The notes: generated by a model not told the origin, from the letters alone. A DNA stretch of 64,000 nt from Steinernema hermaphroditum (GCA_030435675.1 CM059622.1:15314001-15378000); one strand, 5' to 3'. Shown: positions 46,850 through 56,838, numbered from the stretch's first letter. Translations and numbers: made by a program.

Positions 46850-47365
46850 GCTTCTGCAGCATCTGCAGATCCGTAATTTTCGGGTGGCGCCCCGCAAAGA
46901 CGCTGACGTCAATAGGCGATTAATCTCATCTCCCGGGGACGGCTGCCAACTGCCCTTAAGTAAATATAAATAATGCTTCCCGGCGCCTTGGGGCTAATCA
47001 TAAACGACGGCTAAACATAGCGCACCACATGGCGCGCCGCCTAGGGCTGCAGCTGTATAGCGCGCCACCGGGGGAACAATGATTACAACGACGACATCAG
47101 AAGCACATTTAGGGCTGCGCCCGACGACGGCGCGGCGACGAGCTTTCGGGGTGTCCGCTTCGAGGGTGGGAGAGGTGCGAGCGGGAGGAAGTGCAAACAG
47201 AGAGGAGCCGCGCGGATCTCGTGATCTATTTTTGAGGCATAGTGACTTGATCGGCGAGAGGGAGGATGACGCAGGGAACGGCGGACGACGCGAGATCCAT
47301 ATGGACCCGATGAGATCGGGAATGGGTTCTGGGTCGCGGCGAAAAAAGCACAAGGAATGAGCCAT
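46850..47365. promoter_or_regulatory. GC-rich island with CRE palindrome and TATA-like sequence
   Basis: The most distinct GC island of the desert. It contains TGACGTCA (46904-46911), GCGATTAATCTCATCTCC, a TATA-like TAAATATAAATAATG near 46960, and GGGCTAATCATAAACG. A 93-codon plus frame (47079-47360) rich in Arg/Gly/Ser then follows and ends RRKKHKE. It could be a promoter with a first exon, or a conserved enhancer. The frame has no recognised domain. Confidence 0.3.
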
Positions 47366-47560
47366 TCGGTGGATTTTAGTAGATTTGAGTGGCTGGATCG
47401 GAGACGATTTGATCCACAGGCACAGCCAGAATCACGATTCGGTTATAGGTCTTTAGCGCGCACATGTAACAACCAATATGACCACATCTTCGAGCAGAAG
47501 AGTAAATGATTTGGTGACATTTTAAACTTGGCGAAATTTTTTTTTTTTTTATTTTTTTTT

Positions 47561-47716
47561 TTGGCTTAACACCCAGGCTTGGCTTAGGCTCCGGCTTGTG
47601 CCTATGGATAGAGAAGAGAAATTTATGGAAAAAAAACATATGGATCTCGTAGAAACTTCTCTTCTCTATCCATAGGCACAAGCCGGAGCCTAAGCTAAGC
47701 CTGGGTGTTAAGCCAA
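47561..47716. repeat. 60-bp-arm hairpin of repeat C
   Basis: Arms 47561-47620 and 47657-47716 pair with a single mismatch around a 36-nt loop. Each includes GGCTTAGGCTCCGGCTTGTG or its complement, and poly-T/poly-A runs flank them, extending the stem. It encodes nothing. Confidence 0.85.
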
Positions 47717-48305
47717 AAAAAAATAAAACGGGGCTCGCCCGCAGCAGCCCCCCATGTAAATGGAAGCAGAAGACATGCAAAACGAGGAATGAAAAAACAC
47801 GAAGAGTGAGTAAGTTGAAGATCAGAAATACACTCCTGGACAAGTCTAATTCAGTCTATCCTCTAGGGCAAGTTGTCTTCTATAGGATAGGGCAAAGTCT
47901 AATGCTCAGTAAGCTCAAATACGAAAAAAACGTAGGGCCAAACGTTGCCTACATTCCTCAGTGTCATTACCGTAAACCCCTGGTTAGACGAGTAAATAGC
48001 ATATCGCAAAGTTTGTTTACATGCTGAAAAAAACCTTGATGTTAAGACTGTCGAGTACTCGATACTGTGGCCGTCCTTTGGTGTCTCAAGCCTAGGACGA
48101 ACCATTATTGTGAGGCGTTAGAATTGTGATCAGAACTGCCTCGAACACAAACTTTTGTTGGCTACGTGTCTTATCTACCAACTTGCGTGGTTGTTTTCTC
48201 TCCATGTTGCGTGAAGCTATGTTGGTTACATTTAGGAAGAGTTTAGTTACTTTCCTGGCAACTCCATCTTCTCGAAATCTTCTTCCATGTCTATTCACAA
48301 TTACA
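47717..48305. other. intergenic, 3' of four-helix gene A
   Basis: No gene or repeat recognised. The region lies downstream of the minus-strand four-helix gene. Confidence 0.3.
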
Positions 48306-48311
48306 TTTATT
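48306..48311 (-). terminator. poly(A) signal of four-helix gene A
   Basis: AATAAA on the minus strand, 70 nt after the stop codon. The same signal and surrounding 3' UTR occur downstream of the paralog at 56877. Confidence 0.6.
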
Positions 48312-48382
48312 GAAATATTCTACGGAGACGGAACACGAGAAGAAAAGTGATAAGAAGTGGCCCGGCTGCGAATAGTCCCGCT

Positions 48383-49225
48383 TTAGTCCTTAAGGCGAAT
48401 CTGCAGATCACCGCTCCTCTGAGCTGTGCAGATGTTGTCAAGAAGCAGGATATGATCTCCAATTAGGTATACTGCTCTAAAGCACAAAGCTACAGCAATG
48501 ATGGGATAGCATACTTCAACTGAATGTTTTGCCATAATACTACGTAATACACAATTCATCAGAGCGCGAAGAGGGACTAGGACGCAGAAAAGGAACGCAA
48601 GATAGCTGTAACACCTGCTTTTCACAGAGTTCCAATACTCGTACGTCTTCTCATACATTAGCAGCACACGTTTCTTCGTTCCTTTTCCGCTCAGGACCCC
48701 ATCCACCTCCTTGGCAATGAGGTACTTTGATGAGAAAGCCGGTACTGAGACAATCTTCGGCTCGAGGTCTTCCTCCTCCTCGTCTTCATCCTCCTTGTCA
48801 GATCTTTTCCCCAATAAAGTGGACGCCTCTCGAAGCAGCATACAGAATGTCAAGAAATATTCGTCAGATAATGTGCTCAAACACAGATATGAAATCATCC
48901 AAAAAATAATGAGTTCGTAGTGAGCTGGGATAAAATCAATGGGACCAAAAACGCAACAAATATAAAGGGGGATTAAGAAATTAGCAAATAACCACATATA
49001 GATGACGTCGACGATGGAAGGATTGGCAACGCTATAGCGATACAGTTTCTTTTCCACAATATATCCCTCCAAGCTGAGGTCGAATATGTGAAAAATTTGG
49101 AGCAAATTGTCAAATAACCAGTGAGGCTCTTCTAGCAATACAGCTCTATAGGAATTTATATCGTCAGCGCCTCCCTCGCTGTGGACCATTCTACAAGGAC
49201 GGTCGGCAACGGCTCCACTCGCCAT
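48383..49225 (-). CDS. four-helix membrane protein of unrecognised family, paralog A
   Basis: An intronless 280-residue frame. I do not recognise the family. By hydrophobicity there are four membrane helices, at about residues 71-93, 103-128, 206-226 and 238-260. A charged loop of about 75 residues separates helices 2 and 3. It starts LLREASTLLGKRSD, runs through an acidic DEDEEEEDLEP tract and ends KTYEYWNSVKSRC. Conserved cytosolic-looking motifs shared with paralog B include EPHWL, VEKKLYRYSVANPSIVD and the C-terminal AQRSG.LQIRLKD. No signal peptide is visible. The start is supported because the paralog begins with the same MAS. Real coding status is supported by equal length and by conservation concentrated in the protein. 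Lack of introns could reflect retroposition or simply a short gene. Confidence 0.75.
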   Translation of the reverse strand: MASGAVADRPCRMVHSEGGADDINSYRAVLLEEPHWLFDNLLQIFHIFDLSLEGYIVEKKLYRYSVANPSIVDVIYMWLFANFLIPLYICCVFGPIDFIPAHYELIIFWMISYLCLSTLSDEYFLTFCMLLREASTLLGKRSDKEDEDEEEEDLEPKIVSVPAFSSKYLIAKEVDGVLSGKGTKKRVLLMYEKTYEYWNSVKSRCYSYLAFLFCVLVPLRALMNCVLRSIMAKHSVEVCYPIIAVALCFRAVYLIGDHILLLDNICTAQRSGDLQIRLKD

Positions 49226-50134
49226 GGCGTCGGTCGGACACAGGATGGTCGGAATGAGAGTAATATAACCGTTGCTCTTATGGAAGATGTGTTAGTTTTT
49301 GCATTACAGATGCACGTGTGAAACCGGATCAATGATCCGTCTGTCATCGGATTCGGTTTCTAAGCCAATGGAGACCGACTAAGCTCAGCCAAGAATGACA
49401 AGAATCCTACCAGAGGAAGAATATGCCACAGGATGAACATCACTTCAGAATCACAATCGCCGGGCCACATGGACCCAATGTGGCCCGATGATGGATTCTT
49501 ATTCTCGTAAACAAAAAGTGACTCACAACAACAGTGACGTCTGGTTTCTGGCCAAAAGACAGGAAGTGGCAAAACAACTGAAAGGGTTCTTCAACAACAA
49601 AAGCGCTAACCGCTTCTCGCTTTATGAATGAAAAATCGACAAGTTGAAGGTGCCATGGCGAGCTTTGGTCTGCCAGAAAAGCAGGAAGGAAATGATGTGA
49701 GGAGATTATTGGTTGGCGATCAAGTGTAAAAAACAATCGGGGTGCTCCTGGCCGGGATGATTGTCATTCAGGATCAGCTTTGATATGGTCAACGACGGGA
49801 AGTAACAGATGAATTTACATGAGCCGCTTGGTCCCCGAATGTTCAAATACAAGCTAGAACAGTTGAATTCTAAACACGGCCAATGTCCTGTACGGTAACG
49901 TCCAGTCAAAAAGAGACATAGAACATAGATCTGTCAAATCAAATCAGCTTTCTAGTCCATCAAAAAAATCTCATTTTGAACAAAAACGTCACTTTTTCAA
50001 ACAAACGGATCTTGCAAATTGATTCATTGCTTTTGCATTTGACAAGAACTGCGCCACGAATAGATTGTTGGAAAGGACAAAGTGCGGCTGCGGACATGGA
50101 AAGAAACATATGAAAAACATTAACCAAAAAAATA
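49226..50134. other. intergenic
   Basis: Presumed promoter of four-helix gene A near 49226. No other gene or repeat is supported; the overlapping minus frames at 49360-49736 lack recognisable features. Confidence 0.3.
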
Positions 50135-50205
50135 TGTATCGGCCGGGAATCGTACCCGAGCCACCCGCGTGGTAGGCGAGCATTCTACCACTGAACCACC
50201 GATGC
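50135..50205 (-). pseudogene. decayed tRNA-Gly (anticodon GCC changed to ACC)
   Basis: The minus strand matches tRNA-Gly at 23325 except for about five changes. These give anticodon ACC, a C-A mismatch in the acceptor stem (CCGATAC), a wobble in the T stem, and TACGATT instead of TTCGATT in the T loop. The A-box region is intact and a T-run follows. Loss of the invariant T loop base suggests a pseudogene. Confidence 0.8.
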
Positions 50206-50648
50206 GTGTAAAACAGGCTTCTAGAAATCTATGTGACATTTGAAGTCATCTAACCGCCTCAGACTCGATATTTCCTCGCCCTCCTCCACTCGATGATGAA
50301 ATATTTGATCAACGGACGCCGCCACCTTCACGTGGCAGGCTGTGCATCGCCACTTTGACGTCATTTTTGACGACACTTGCTTTTAATGTCTCATCGCAGA
50401 CGTGCACATCTCTATGTGCAGGACAGACAAAGATTTATGGAGTCGAACTTTACGGTTTTATGTGAATCAGCAGGGGTTCTTTGCTTTGCGGCTGATTGAC
50501 ATAAAGATGGATGACGGTGGAGATAACGATGCGGAGTCAAACGGAGGGGAGAGGGCCTGATGCGGAAGCTGCCCGACTCTCCTTTTACTAGGGTATTTTG
50601 GAAGAGGGACTTGACATATATTGATGAAGTTATACAAAACAAGTGTTG
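50206..50648. other. intergenic
   Basis: No gene or repeat recognised. Confidence 0.3.
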
Positions 50649-51103
50649 TCTATCGAATAGTGGACAAGTTCAGGAGATGGTTTAAGATATGTGCAATGAT
50701 TCTCGATCGTGCCGGACAGCACGAGGGTAAAAAGTTAGGCAAGATTTCATTTAGAGCGGTATTACGATATCCAGCATTTAAAACATTCGGTTACATTTTA
50801 ATTTTGCGATGTGTGATGCATTGTCAGAAGTTCGTTTTCATATAAAGGTCACCGTATCCATATTTTGGTGCGAATTATGGTCCTAATCCGGAAGCAATTC
50901 GAATGAGAGGGGAAATTGAGATGTCAAATGAAAATCGATTTCTTATCGATGGTCATTTGATGGATGAGGGGAAGGGAGCGATTTAGTCTTTGGCCGAGGT
51001 TCGTAAAAAGACCAATTCGCTTTTTGAAAGTCACATAGGCAGGGTGAGTGAACGTGACTTAAGTGAAAACGTCACTTCAGGAGATCAGGGAATAAGTACG
51101 TAG
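50649..51103 (+). repeat. dispersed repeat B, copy 2
   Basis: Same unit as 45850-46297, with about 90% or better visible identity in the core. The 49-codon frame MILDRAGQHEGKKLG... is identical in its visible residues. Confidence 0.8.
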
Positions 51104-51838
51104 ACTTCTACAAAGTTGTAAAATTTGTAAATCTGTAAAATTTCGGTGATGCATCTGATTTGAAAAACTGTATTTTTAGACGGCTATACTATAAAAAATC
51201 ACACAAAAATATAAATATTTTCCCGGCTGTAATTATTTGTGTGACGTTCGTTGGAAGAAGGTAACGAAAGACGTCTGAATAGGATGCACTGTACAACTAC
51301 AGGCAACGAACTTCTTTACAGCAAAGGTGAAACAAAAAGAAACATCAGTATTTGACGCATGTCCTTTGACAAACACTAATCCCAATGTGTTCGTTCAGAA
51401 AATACCCAAACAAAAAGGTTCTGTTTTGTGAAGGATTGGAATATTTTACATCTGGATTGTGAATAGGAAAAGGATTATTTGTACTGTAGAACGTGATTTT
51501 CTCTATTTTTCAGTGGGACACCGTAAGCTTGAGTTTCAAAAGGACATCTAAGGAAGAAGACATACTCATTCGTGTTCAACAGACATGAAAATCACTGCGA
51601 GCTCATCAGAGCGTAAAAAAGAGAAACAGAAAACATGGAAAGTGGTAAATAAGAATGACTTAAGTAACCTTTAGGATTGTGAATGAGGGGAAATGATTAT
51701 ACAGCACCTGTCCTCTGCATAGGTTAATGAAATGCAATTTGGAGAACAAAGCTGTTTTGATGAATAATAGAAGTTTACAAGTGTACTTTCCGTTATTCAG
51801 AGTAATGTTGAAAACAGTGCCTTTTCAAGGAAGGTAGG
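51104..51838. other. intergenic
   Basis: AT-rich stretch without a supported feature. Confidence 0.3.
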
Positions 51839-52013
51839 TTTGGCGCTCATAGAATCGTTCTTACTCAAGTCTAACACAGCAAACGAACGAACTGTTTTCC
51901 CTGTATAGTGGCAGTTAAGCGGTTACTTTAGAACTGCCTGTGTGGCTCATTGGGAACGTGCCTGATTCATAATCGGATCAGGGTCGGTTCGACTCCGGCC
52001 TCTGTCCCGAATT
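51839..52013 (+). repeat. SINE-like repeat, copy 4 (full)
   Basis: Starts TTTGGCGCTCATAGAATCG and keeps AGCAAACGAAC, GTGGCAGTTAAG and CTGTGTGGCTCATTGGGAAC. The tRNA-like anticodon arm CCTGATTCATAATCGG and perfect B box GGTTCGACTCC follow. This is the best-preserved copy of the tRNA-derived head. Confidence 0.65.
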
Positions 52014-52480
52014 GTATCTGAAACCGACCGCTTTTCGACGATCGTTCATAATCGAATGGTACCGCACTCATGCGCACAAGAAAAAACACACCTTGGCTTC
52101 TTATCTCGTTCCCTTTCCTGCACATCTATCGTCTATTTGCTTAATCTTGTTCTATCGACACCGACGTCATAACTTAAAAGATCTGATTTCATCAGAAAAA
52201 TGTGGTATCTGCTACTTGTACCGCGTGTTCGAGCAAGAGCTGATCAAATATTTGATGATGCCGATCACAAAAAAGTGGGATTTGAATTTCGCACCGCGGA
52301 GAACGTTCGCGAACGCGGGGAAGTGTTCTGCACTTTGTGTGAGTATGACCTAATAATGAGTGCATACGTCATAGTGAGTGAATCACAATTTAGGTTTAGT
52401 GATGCGAGGGTTTGAAGGACTAGAATTTGGAAAGTTGAGTTGTTGTAATATGTGCATCAACTTATCCATTATTTCTCCAC
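52014..52480. other. intergenic
   Basis: A 113-codon plus frame (52012-52353) has no recognisable domain. Nothing else is supported. Confidence 0.3.
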
Positions 52481-52926
52481 CTAGCAGAATCTGAGAGTTC
52501 CTACCTCTGTGTGAGACAGTTCATGCATAGAGGAGATGTGTCTCTCAGAGGAAAAGCCACGTAAGGAGTCATAAATCATTGGCTTTGCGAGAGCCAAATT
52601 GCCTCTTAGGAGCAGGGGGGTGTCCCGTTACCCTGAGTGAGCACTTTCTCTGGTTACGCGGCCAAAAATAGACGAAGATTTCGAAAGCAGGTCAGTCGAT
52701 AACCCACGAATAGGCCAATACGTGCGTAAACACATAGGATAAACATGTTTCTTTAGAATGCCCACTTCCTCGAAGGGTCAGAGTTGACGTCATCGGCACT
52801 TATCTAACCTTGCAGGGCGGCGAAAGGACAAACGATGGCAAAATTGGCAGATTGGGTGGAGAACAGATGGGAGCTCTGCGGCTGAGAGACCAAATTGGGG
52901 GCTGCAGTGGTTTTTGAAACCTTAAG
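52481..52926 (+). repeat. dispersed repeat A, copy 2
   Basis: Direct copy of 43787-44239 with few substitutions; similarity stops abruptly at CCTTAAG. Confidence 0.8.
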
Positions 52927-53687
52927 ATGGACGGTTTTGGATTTTCGATTCAGAAAAGAGAAGCCATATTGTATATGAAATAGAAACCTTGTCGTACTCT
53001 TTGACAACAAGTTCCAAAAACCGTTGTTTCTGTTGTAGATTTTGACCCTTATCAGGCACGTATCCTACGTGTCCATTATCAAGGCTTCTCACTGAAAATC
53101 TGCAGCTTAATTTTATGCTGATGAGCACTACCTCCTAAGCCATAACCACGTTCAAAGATGGAACATCTTCAAGGATGCACTCAACAGCTGATCACCACCA
53201 AATCATAACTTTCAAATGTGTGGTCCAGAGAAGAGGCGTGATGGATGGCAACGGCCCATTTGTCCCACCAAAAACCACTCTATCTTCCCCATAAATCAGA
53301 TCGTAATTGTTTCCGGTGTTCAAATAATGCTCACTGCCTGTCATAAACACATTTCTTGCCTATGTGATTAGGAATAATGGGCATGTAGCCGTATCAAATA
53401 AGCTTTCTGATCGCCTGATTTTTCAAGTATCATTAAAAGACAGCTGTCGCGATGAAATGTGTCATGAAATGCACAAAGATCACAGACCTGAACGTCAGTT
53501 GCAATTGTAGTTTAAAGATACAGTTATAGAAGGACGGAGGTGCCCTTTCCAAACTTCATCCAAATGAATAAGGCCCTAAGAAAAGATGATCACAGATCAT
53601 TATCATCGCTCCCCGTCAAAAACCTAATAGAGTTGATGAGACAACATGTATTCAAAATAAAAAAAATACAAATAAAGAACAAAGATT
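52927..53687. other. intergenic
   Basis: No supported feature. Confidence 0.3.
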
Positions 53688-53769
53688 CGCAGTCAGCAGG
53701 ATTCGAACCTACGCGGGCAGAGCCCAATTGATTTCTAGTCAATCTCCTTAACCACTCGGACATGACTGC
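53688..53769 (-). tRNA. tRNA-Ser (anticodon AGA), copy 2
   Basis: Identical over 82 nt to the tRNA at 21149. The A-rich plus-strand flank (T-rich terminator on the minus strand) is also similar, so the copies are probably recent duplicates or kept identical. Confidence 0.95.
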
Positions 53770-53923
53770 ACACTGATCAAGGCACGTTACATTGCACTTG
53801 ACCTACTTTCCCTAGCTCTTTATCTAAGCAATGTCGGTGGAGACCACCGTTGTCCAAAACAGTCTTACTGTAGGGAATGATGGACCCGACTTAGAAACAT
53901 AGATTCATTACTAAAAAGACAAC

Positions 53924-54068
53924 TCACTTGATGCTCACTTTCCTGAGCAAGCTCCTCGCCGATCGTTCCATCACGCTCTGCTTCCGCGTCTTCGAAACGT
54001 GCGCCGGAGCCGACATCGTCATTTCCCAGTCCTTGTGCATCATCTTCGAAAAGTAACGGACAAACAAC
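53924..54068 (-). CDS. possible 3' exon of an unrecognised gene
   Basis: After a good acceptor (TTCTTCAG) the minus strand reads LFVRYFSKMMHKDWEMTMSA, then HVSKTRKQSVMERSARSLL, and stops. It looks like coding sequence rich in Lys/Arg/Ser/Met. A second frame over the same bases is also open (DDVGSGARFEDAEAERDG) and ends at a GTGAGT donor, so the true frame is uncertain. No family recognised. Confidence 0.3.
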
Positions 54069-54532
54069 CTGAAGAACCGATCATCACAGGAGTGGGACTA
54101 GGTAGTGCCGCCGTGGTGGCTGGCTCGCGACGACACGACTGCCAAGTACAGCCCCGCAACGTGACGGACAACCCTGGAAATAGAACTCTTTTGTAACTTG
54201 CGGGGCCAAGTACCTATGGTACGTAGAGAGAAAAATCGCGCTACTAACGAGCGCCAACCGTGAGAACTACTTGGTGGCTCGTAAAAAACAGCGCTCGATC
54301 TCACGATGTTTCGCCCACTGATAAATAGTAGCAGGTGTCGAGAGAGGCGTTTGCAAGCTTAATGGATGAAGCAAAAAGCGGACTAAAGATTAGCGATGTG
54401 GGCCGATGGCTGATGTTTCGACGACACCTTACGAACAAACAGTGGTAGATAACAAGTGGATTGTCATCTGCTAGGGGGTAAGAAGGACAAAAATTGTATA
54501 GCGGTGCACTTGTTGGGGATGTTCTGGCATAG

Positions 54533-54910
54533 TCACAAGTGATCGGGTTTCAGGAAGTATTGCTTTCTGGAACGCTCGGTGCCGCTGAGAACGACGAGGT
54601 TGTAAGGCTGTGCCAGTTCCCTCAAGTGTACATAGAGCGCTTTTAGAGCTGACCTAGTTGGTTTTCTGGGTTGGCTTCTTCTGACACACAATAGACATAG
54701 TTCGTACAGCAAGGAGTCTTTTGTTTGAAGTCTGTTCTGCTCACGTTCTGCGCTTGAAAGACCCACCTGGAGGCGCTTCGTGGCGAGACCACGGCGCTGA
54801 CGGGGAAACTTCGGTCTGGAACAGCGTGTCGTTGCGTCGAAACGCGACTCTCTGTACTTTTCTGCTTGATCTCCAAGATCAAGTATTTCATTTCTGTCTT
54901 CCTCAATTCT
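54533..54910 (-). CDS. possible exon of an unrecognised gene
   Basis: A 125-codon open minus frame begins after TCTAAAG (acceptor-like) with IEEDRNEILDLGDQAEKYRE. It passes RQRRGLATKRLQ, where a GTGGGT donor lies, and continues to SALKALYVHLRELAQPY and a stop. It could belong with the exon at 53924. Composition is charged and no domain is recognised, so a decayed repeat cannot be excluded. Confidence 0.25.
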   Translation of the reverse strand, partial: RIEEDRNEILDLGDQAEKYRESRFDATTRCSRPKFPRQRRGLATKRLQVGLSSAEREQNRLQTKDSLLYELCLLCVRRSQPRKPTRSALKALYVHLRELAQPYNLVVLSGTERSRKQYFLKPDHL

Positions 54911-55234
54911 TTAGACTTCTCAACAGGGCCATATTACTTAGCCCCTGAACTTCTAAAGGGTCTGACAAATTTCGCCTTTGGGCTGCTTCTTAATAAGTCT
55001 GTTCTCGTAGTGAAACCTTTTTTGCAGACGCCTTTTACTGCATGAAATGTATATAGAAACCATGGAACACTGAACTATTTTCGTGTTGATCTTTCTAGAG
55101 AAAGCGAACTGAAGTGAAGTGAACTTCATGGGACTCGATGGCGATGTGATGTTGGGCGCGTCCCGGCGACTTGCTTCTGAACAGCAGAATAGATGCTTTA
55201 CAGTAAATAGAACAACAACAGAAGAAAAGAGTTT

Positions 55235-56393
55235 ACTCCGCAAGGCGAATCTGCAGATCACCGCTCCTCTGAGCTTTGCAAATCTTGTGACGGAGGAGGG
55301 CATGGTTTACAATTAGGCGGTACGTGACAACTCGCCGCCGCCAACTACCACTTAGAGCATCTAAATTCCAGCGCTCGATTCTAGCCTAATTCACGCGTAC
55401 TTTCAAAGCAGATTTGCAGAGAGTTAGTGAACATCCACAGCAGTCAACTTTCTATATGATCGCTTGCTCTATGATCAACTAATACGTTCAGGATCGCTTA
55501 AATTCAACAGGCTTCAGCATAAGCCGGAACCTAAGCCAAGTCGGGGTCAGCATGACAACAGGGCTCGCTTAAAATCAATAGGCATAATCCTAAGCCTGAG
55601 CCTAAACCAAGCCTGGATGTTAGGCCACTCGCGAAATGAATATGGGAGTTGCTTCGCCTGTCCGTACCCTAAATATCGCCAGACCTTGGTCGATATTGGA
55701 TAAGGACTCGGTTGAGTTGCCCTCTTTACAGGTTTTGGCCGCTATACCGAATTCGTAGTTATGGCTAATATCCAGGCTTGGCTTAGACTCATGTCTATTT
55801 GTTGTAAGCGAGCTCTGTAGTCCTGGAAGCTTCGCTTAGATATGGTACATAATGTTCTTGACTCTTGTGAATACTCACTAGTTAGTTGCAAATTTGCCTT
55901 CAAAGTGCGCGTAGATTAAGCTAGAATAAAGCTCAGGAATTTGAATGTGCTCTAAGTCGTAGACAGCGCAGTTCCAGTATATTTCCGCTGGCGGCGAGTT
56001 GTCCTGGTGGCGAGTTGTTTCGACAATTAGGTATAGTGCTCTGAAGCACAAAGATAAAAAATGATGGGAAAGCATACTTGAACTAGATGTTCCGATGAAA
56101 TACATAAATGCATCAGACTGCGAAGAGGCTGCTGAACGCAGAACTTAAAAGCAAGATAACCGGCGTAACAAATAAGCAATTCCTGTTTGTAGTGAGCGGG
56201 TGTAAGAACCAAACAAACAAAAGGAGGATAAGAGATTGGTAAATAGGCACATATAGATGAAGTCGACGATACACGGATTCGCAACGCTATAGCGACACAG
56301 TTTCTTTTCCACAATATATTCCTCGAAGTTGAGGTCCAACATGCCAAATCGAATTTGCCGGCGACGGGCCCTGCGACGGGGTTCGACACTCAC
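55235..56393 (-). pseudogene. four-helix family pseudogene, paralog C
   Basis: The minus strand keeps EEYIVEKKLCRYSVANPCIVD and the first helix, then shifts frame. The loop between helices 2 and 3 is missing: PAHYKQELL runs straight into YLAFKF. After helix 4 (CFPII...LYLIV) a 705-bp insertion (55318-56022) intervenes. The tail then resumes as ICKAQRSGDLQIRL at 55240-55290. Frameshift, deletion and insertion make it inactive. It lies between intact copies A and B, all on the same strand. Confidence 0.85.
55318..56022. mobile_element. 705-bp insertion with 9-bp target repeat (Mutator-like?)
   Basis: It interrupts the pseudogene and is flanked by ACAATTAGG on both sides (55309-55317 and 56023-56031). 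The ends share inverted ACAACTCGCCGCC; the right end has a second ACAACTCGCC copy. No transposase is visible. The interior carries two repeat C fragments (CAAGCCTGGATGTTAGGCC and a reverse copy). A 9-bp target repeat is typical of Mutator-like elements, but class is inferred. Confidence 0.65.
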
Positions 56394-56557
56394 CTCATTT
56401 TTCTTTGGTTTTATATCATGAGATGACTAGCAAACGAGAGGGTAACTACAATAGACATTGAATGGAAGCTTCAGTAGGACGGGAGCCACAGCGCGAAAAA
56501 AAAATTCGGACACCTGTAAGACCACCCTTCTCTGCATTCTGGGGCAACGATAGATTG

Positions 56558-56598
56558 CTTTCTCGCTCAAAGGCGCAGAGCGCCTTTGAGCGAGAAAG
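56558..56598. other. perfect 19-bp hairpin with 3-nt loop
   Basis: CTTTCTCGCTCAAAGGCGC and GCGCCTTTGAGCGAGAAAG are perfect complements around AGA. It lies between paralogs C and B. No T-run follows. Confidence 0.8.
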
Positions 56599-56832
56599 GT
56601 TGAACAGCAAACCAATCTATAAAAAAAACCAATCAAGCAAACCAATTTATACCAATCACCGTTCACTCACACAAGAACGTCCTCAAGTCATACGACTTTA
56701 TTTCTTGGTATGCTACTGTTGCCGCCCGCAGGGTGCGAATTGGCGCAACTGCGTTTGTATCTCTAAATCCACTGAACAGGTGAGTGTCTTTGTTGGCAAC
56801 TCCATCTTCTTGGTTGTTTATTCACAGTTACA

Positions 56833-56838
56833 TTTATT
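56833..56838 (-). terminator. poly(A) signal of four-helix gene B
   Basis: AATAAA on the minus strand, about 40 nt after the stop, in sequence matching the 3' UTR of paralog A. Confidence 0.6.

Noticed and set aside
47376..47843. 155-codon minus frame
   Set aside because: It runs through both arms of the repeat C hairpin and its poly-T tract, so it is an artefact of repeat sequence.
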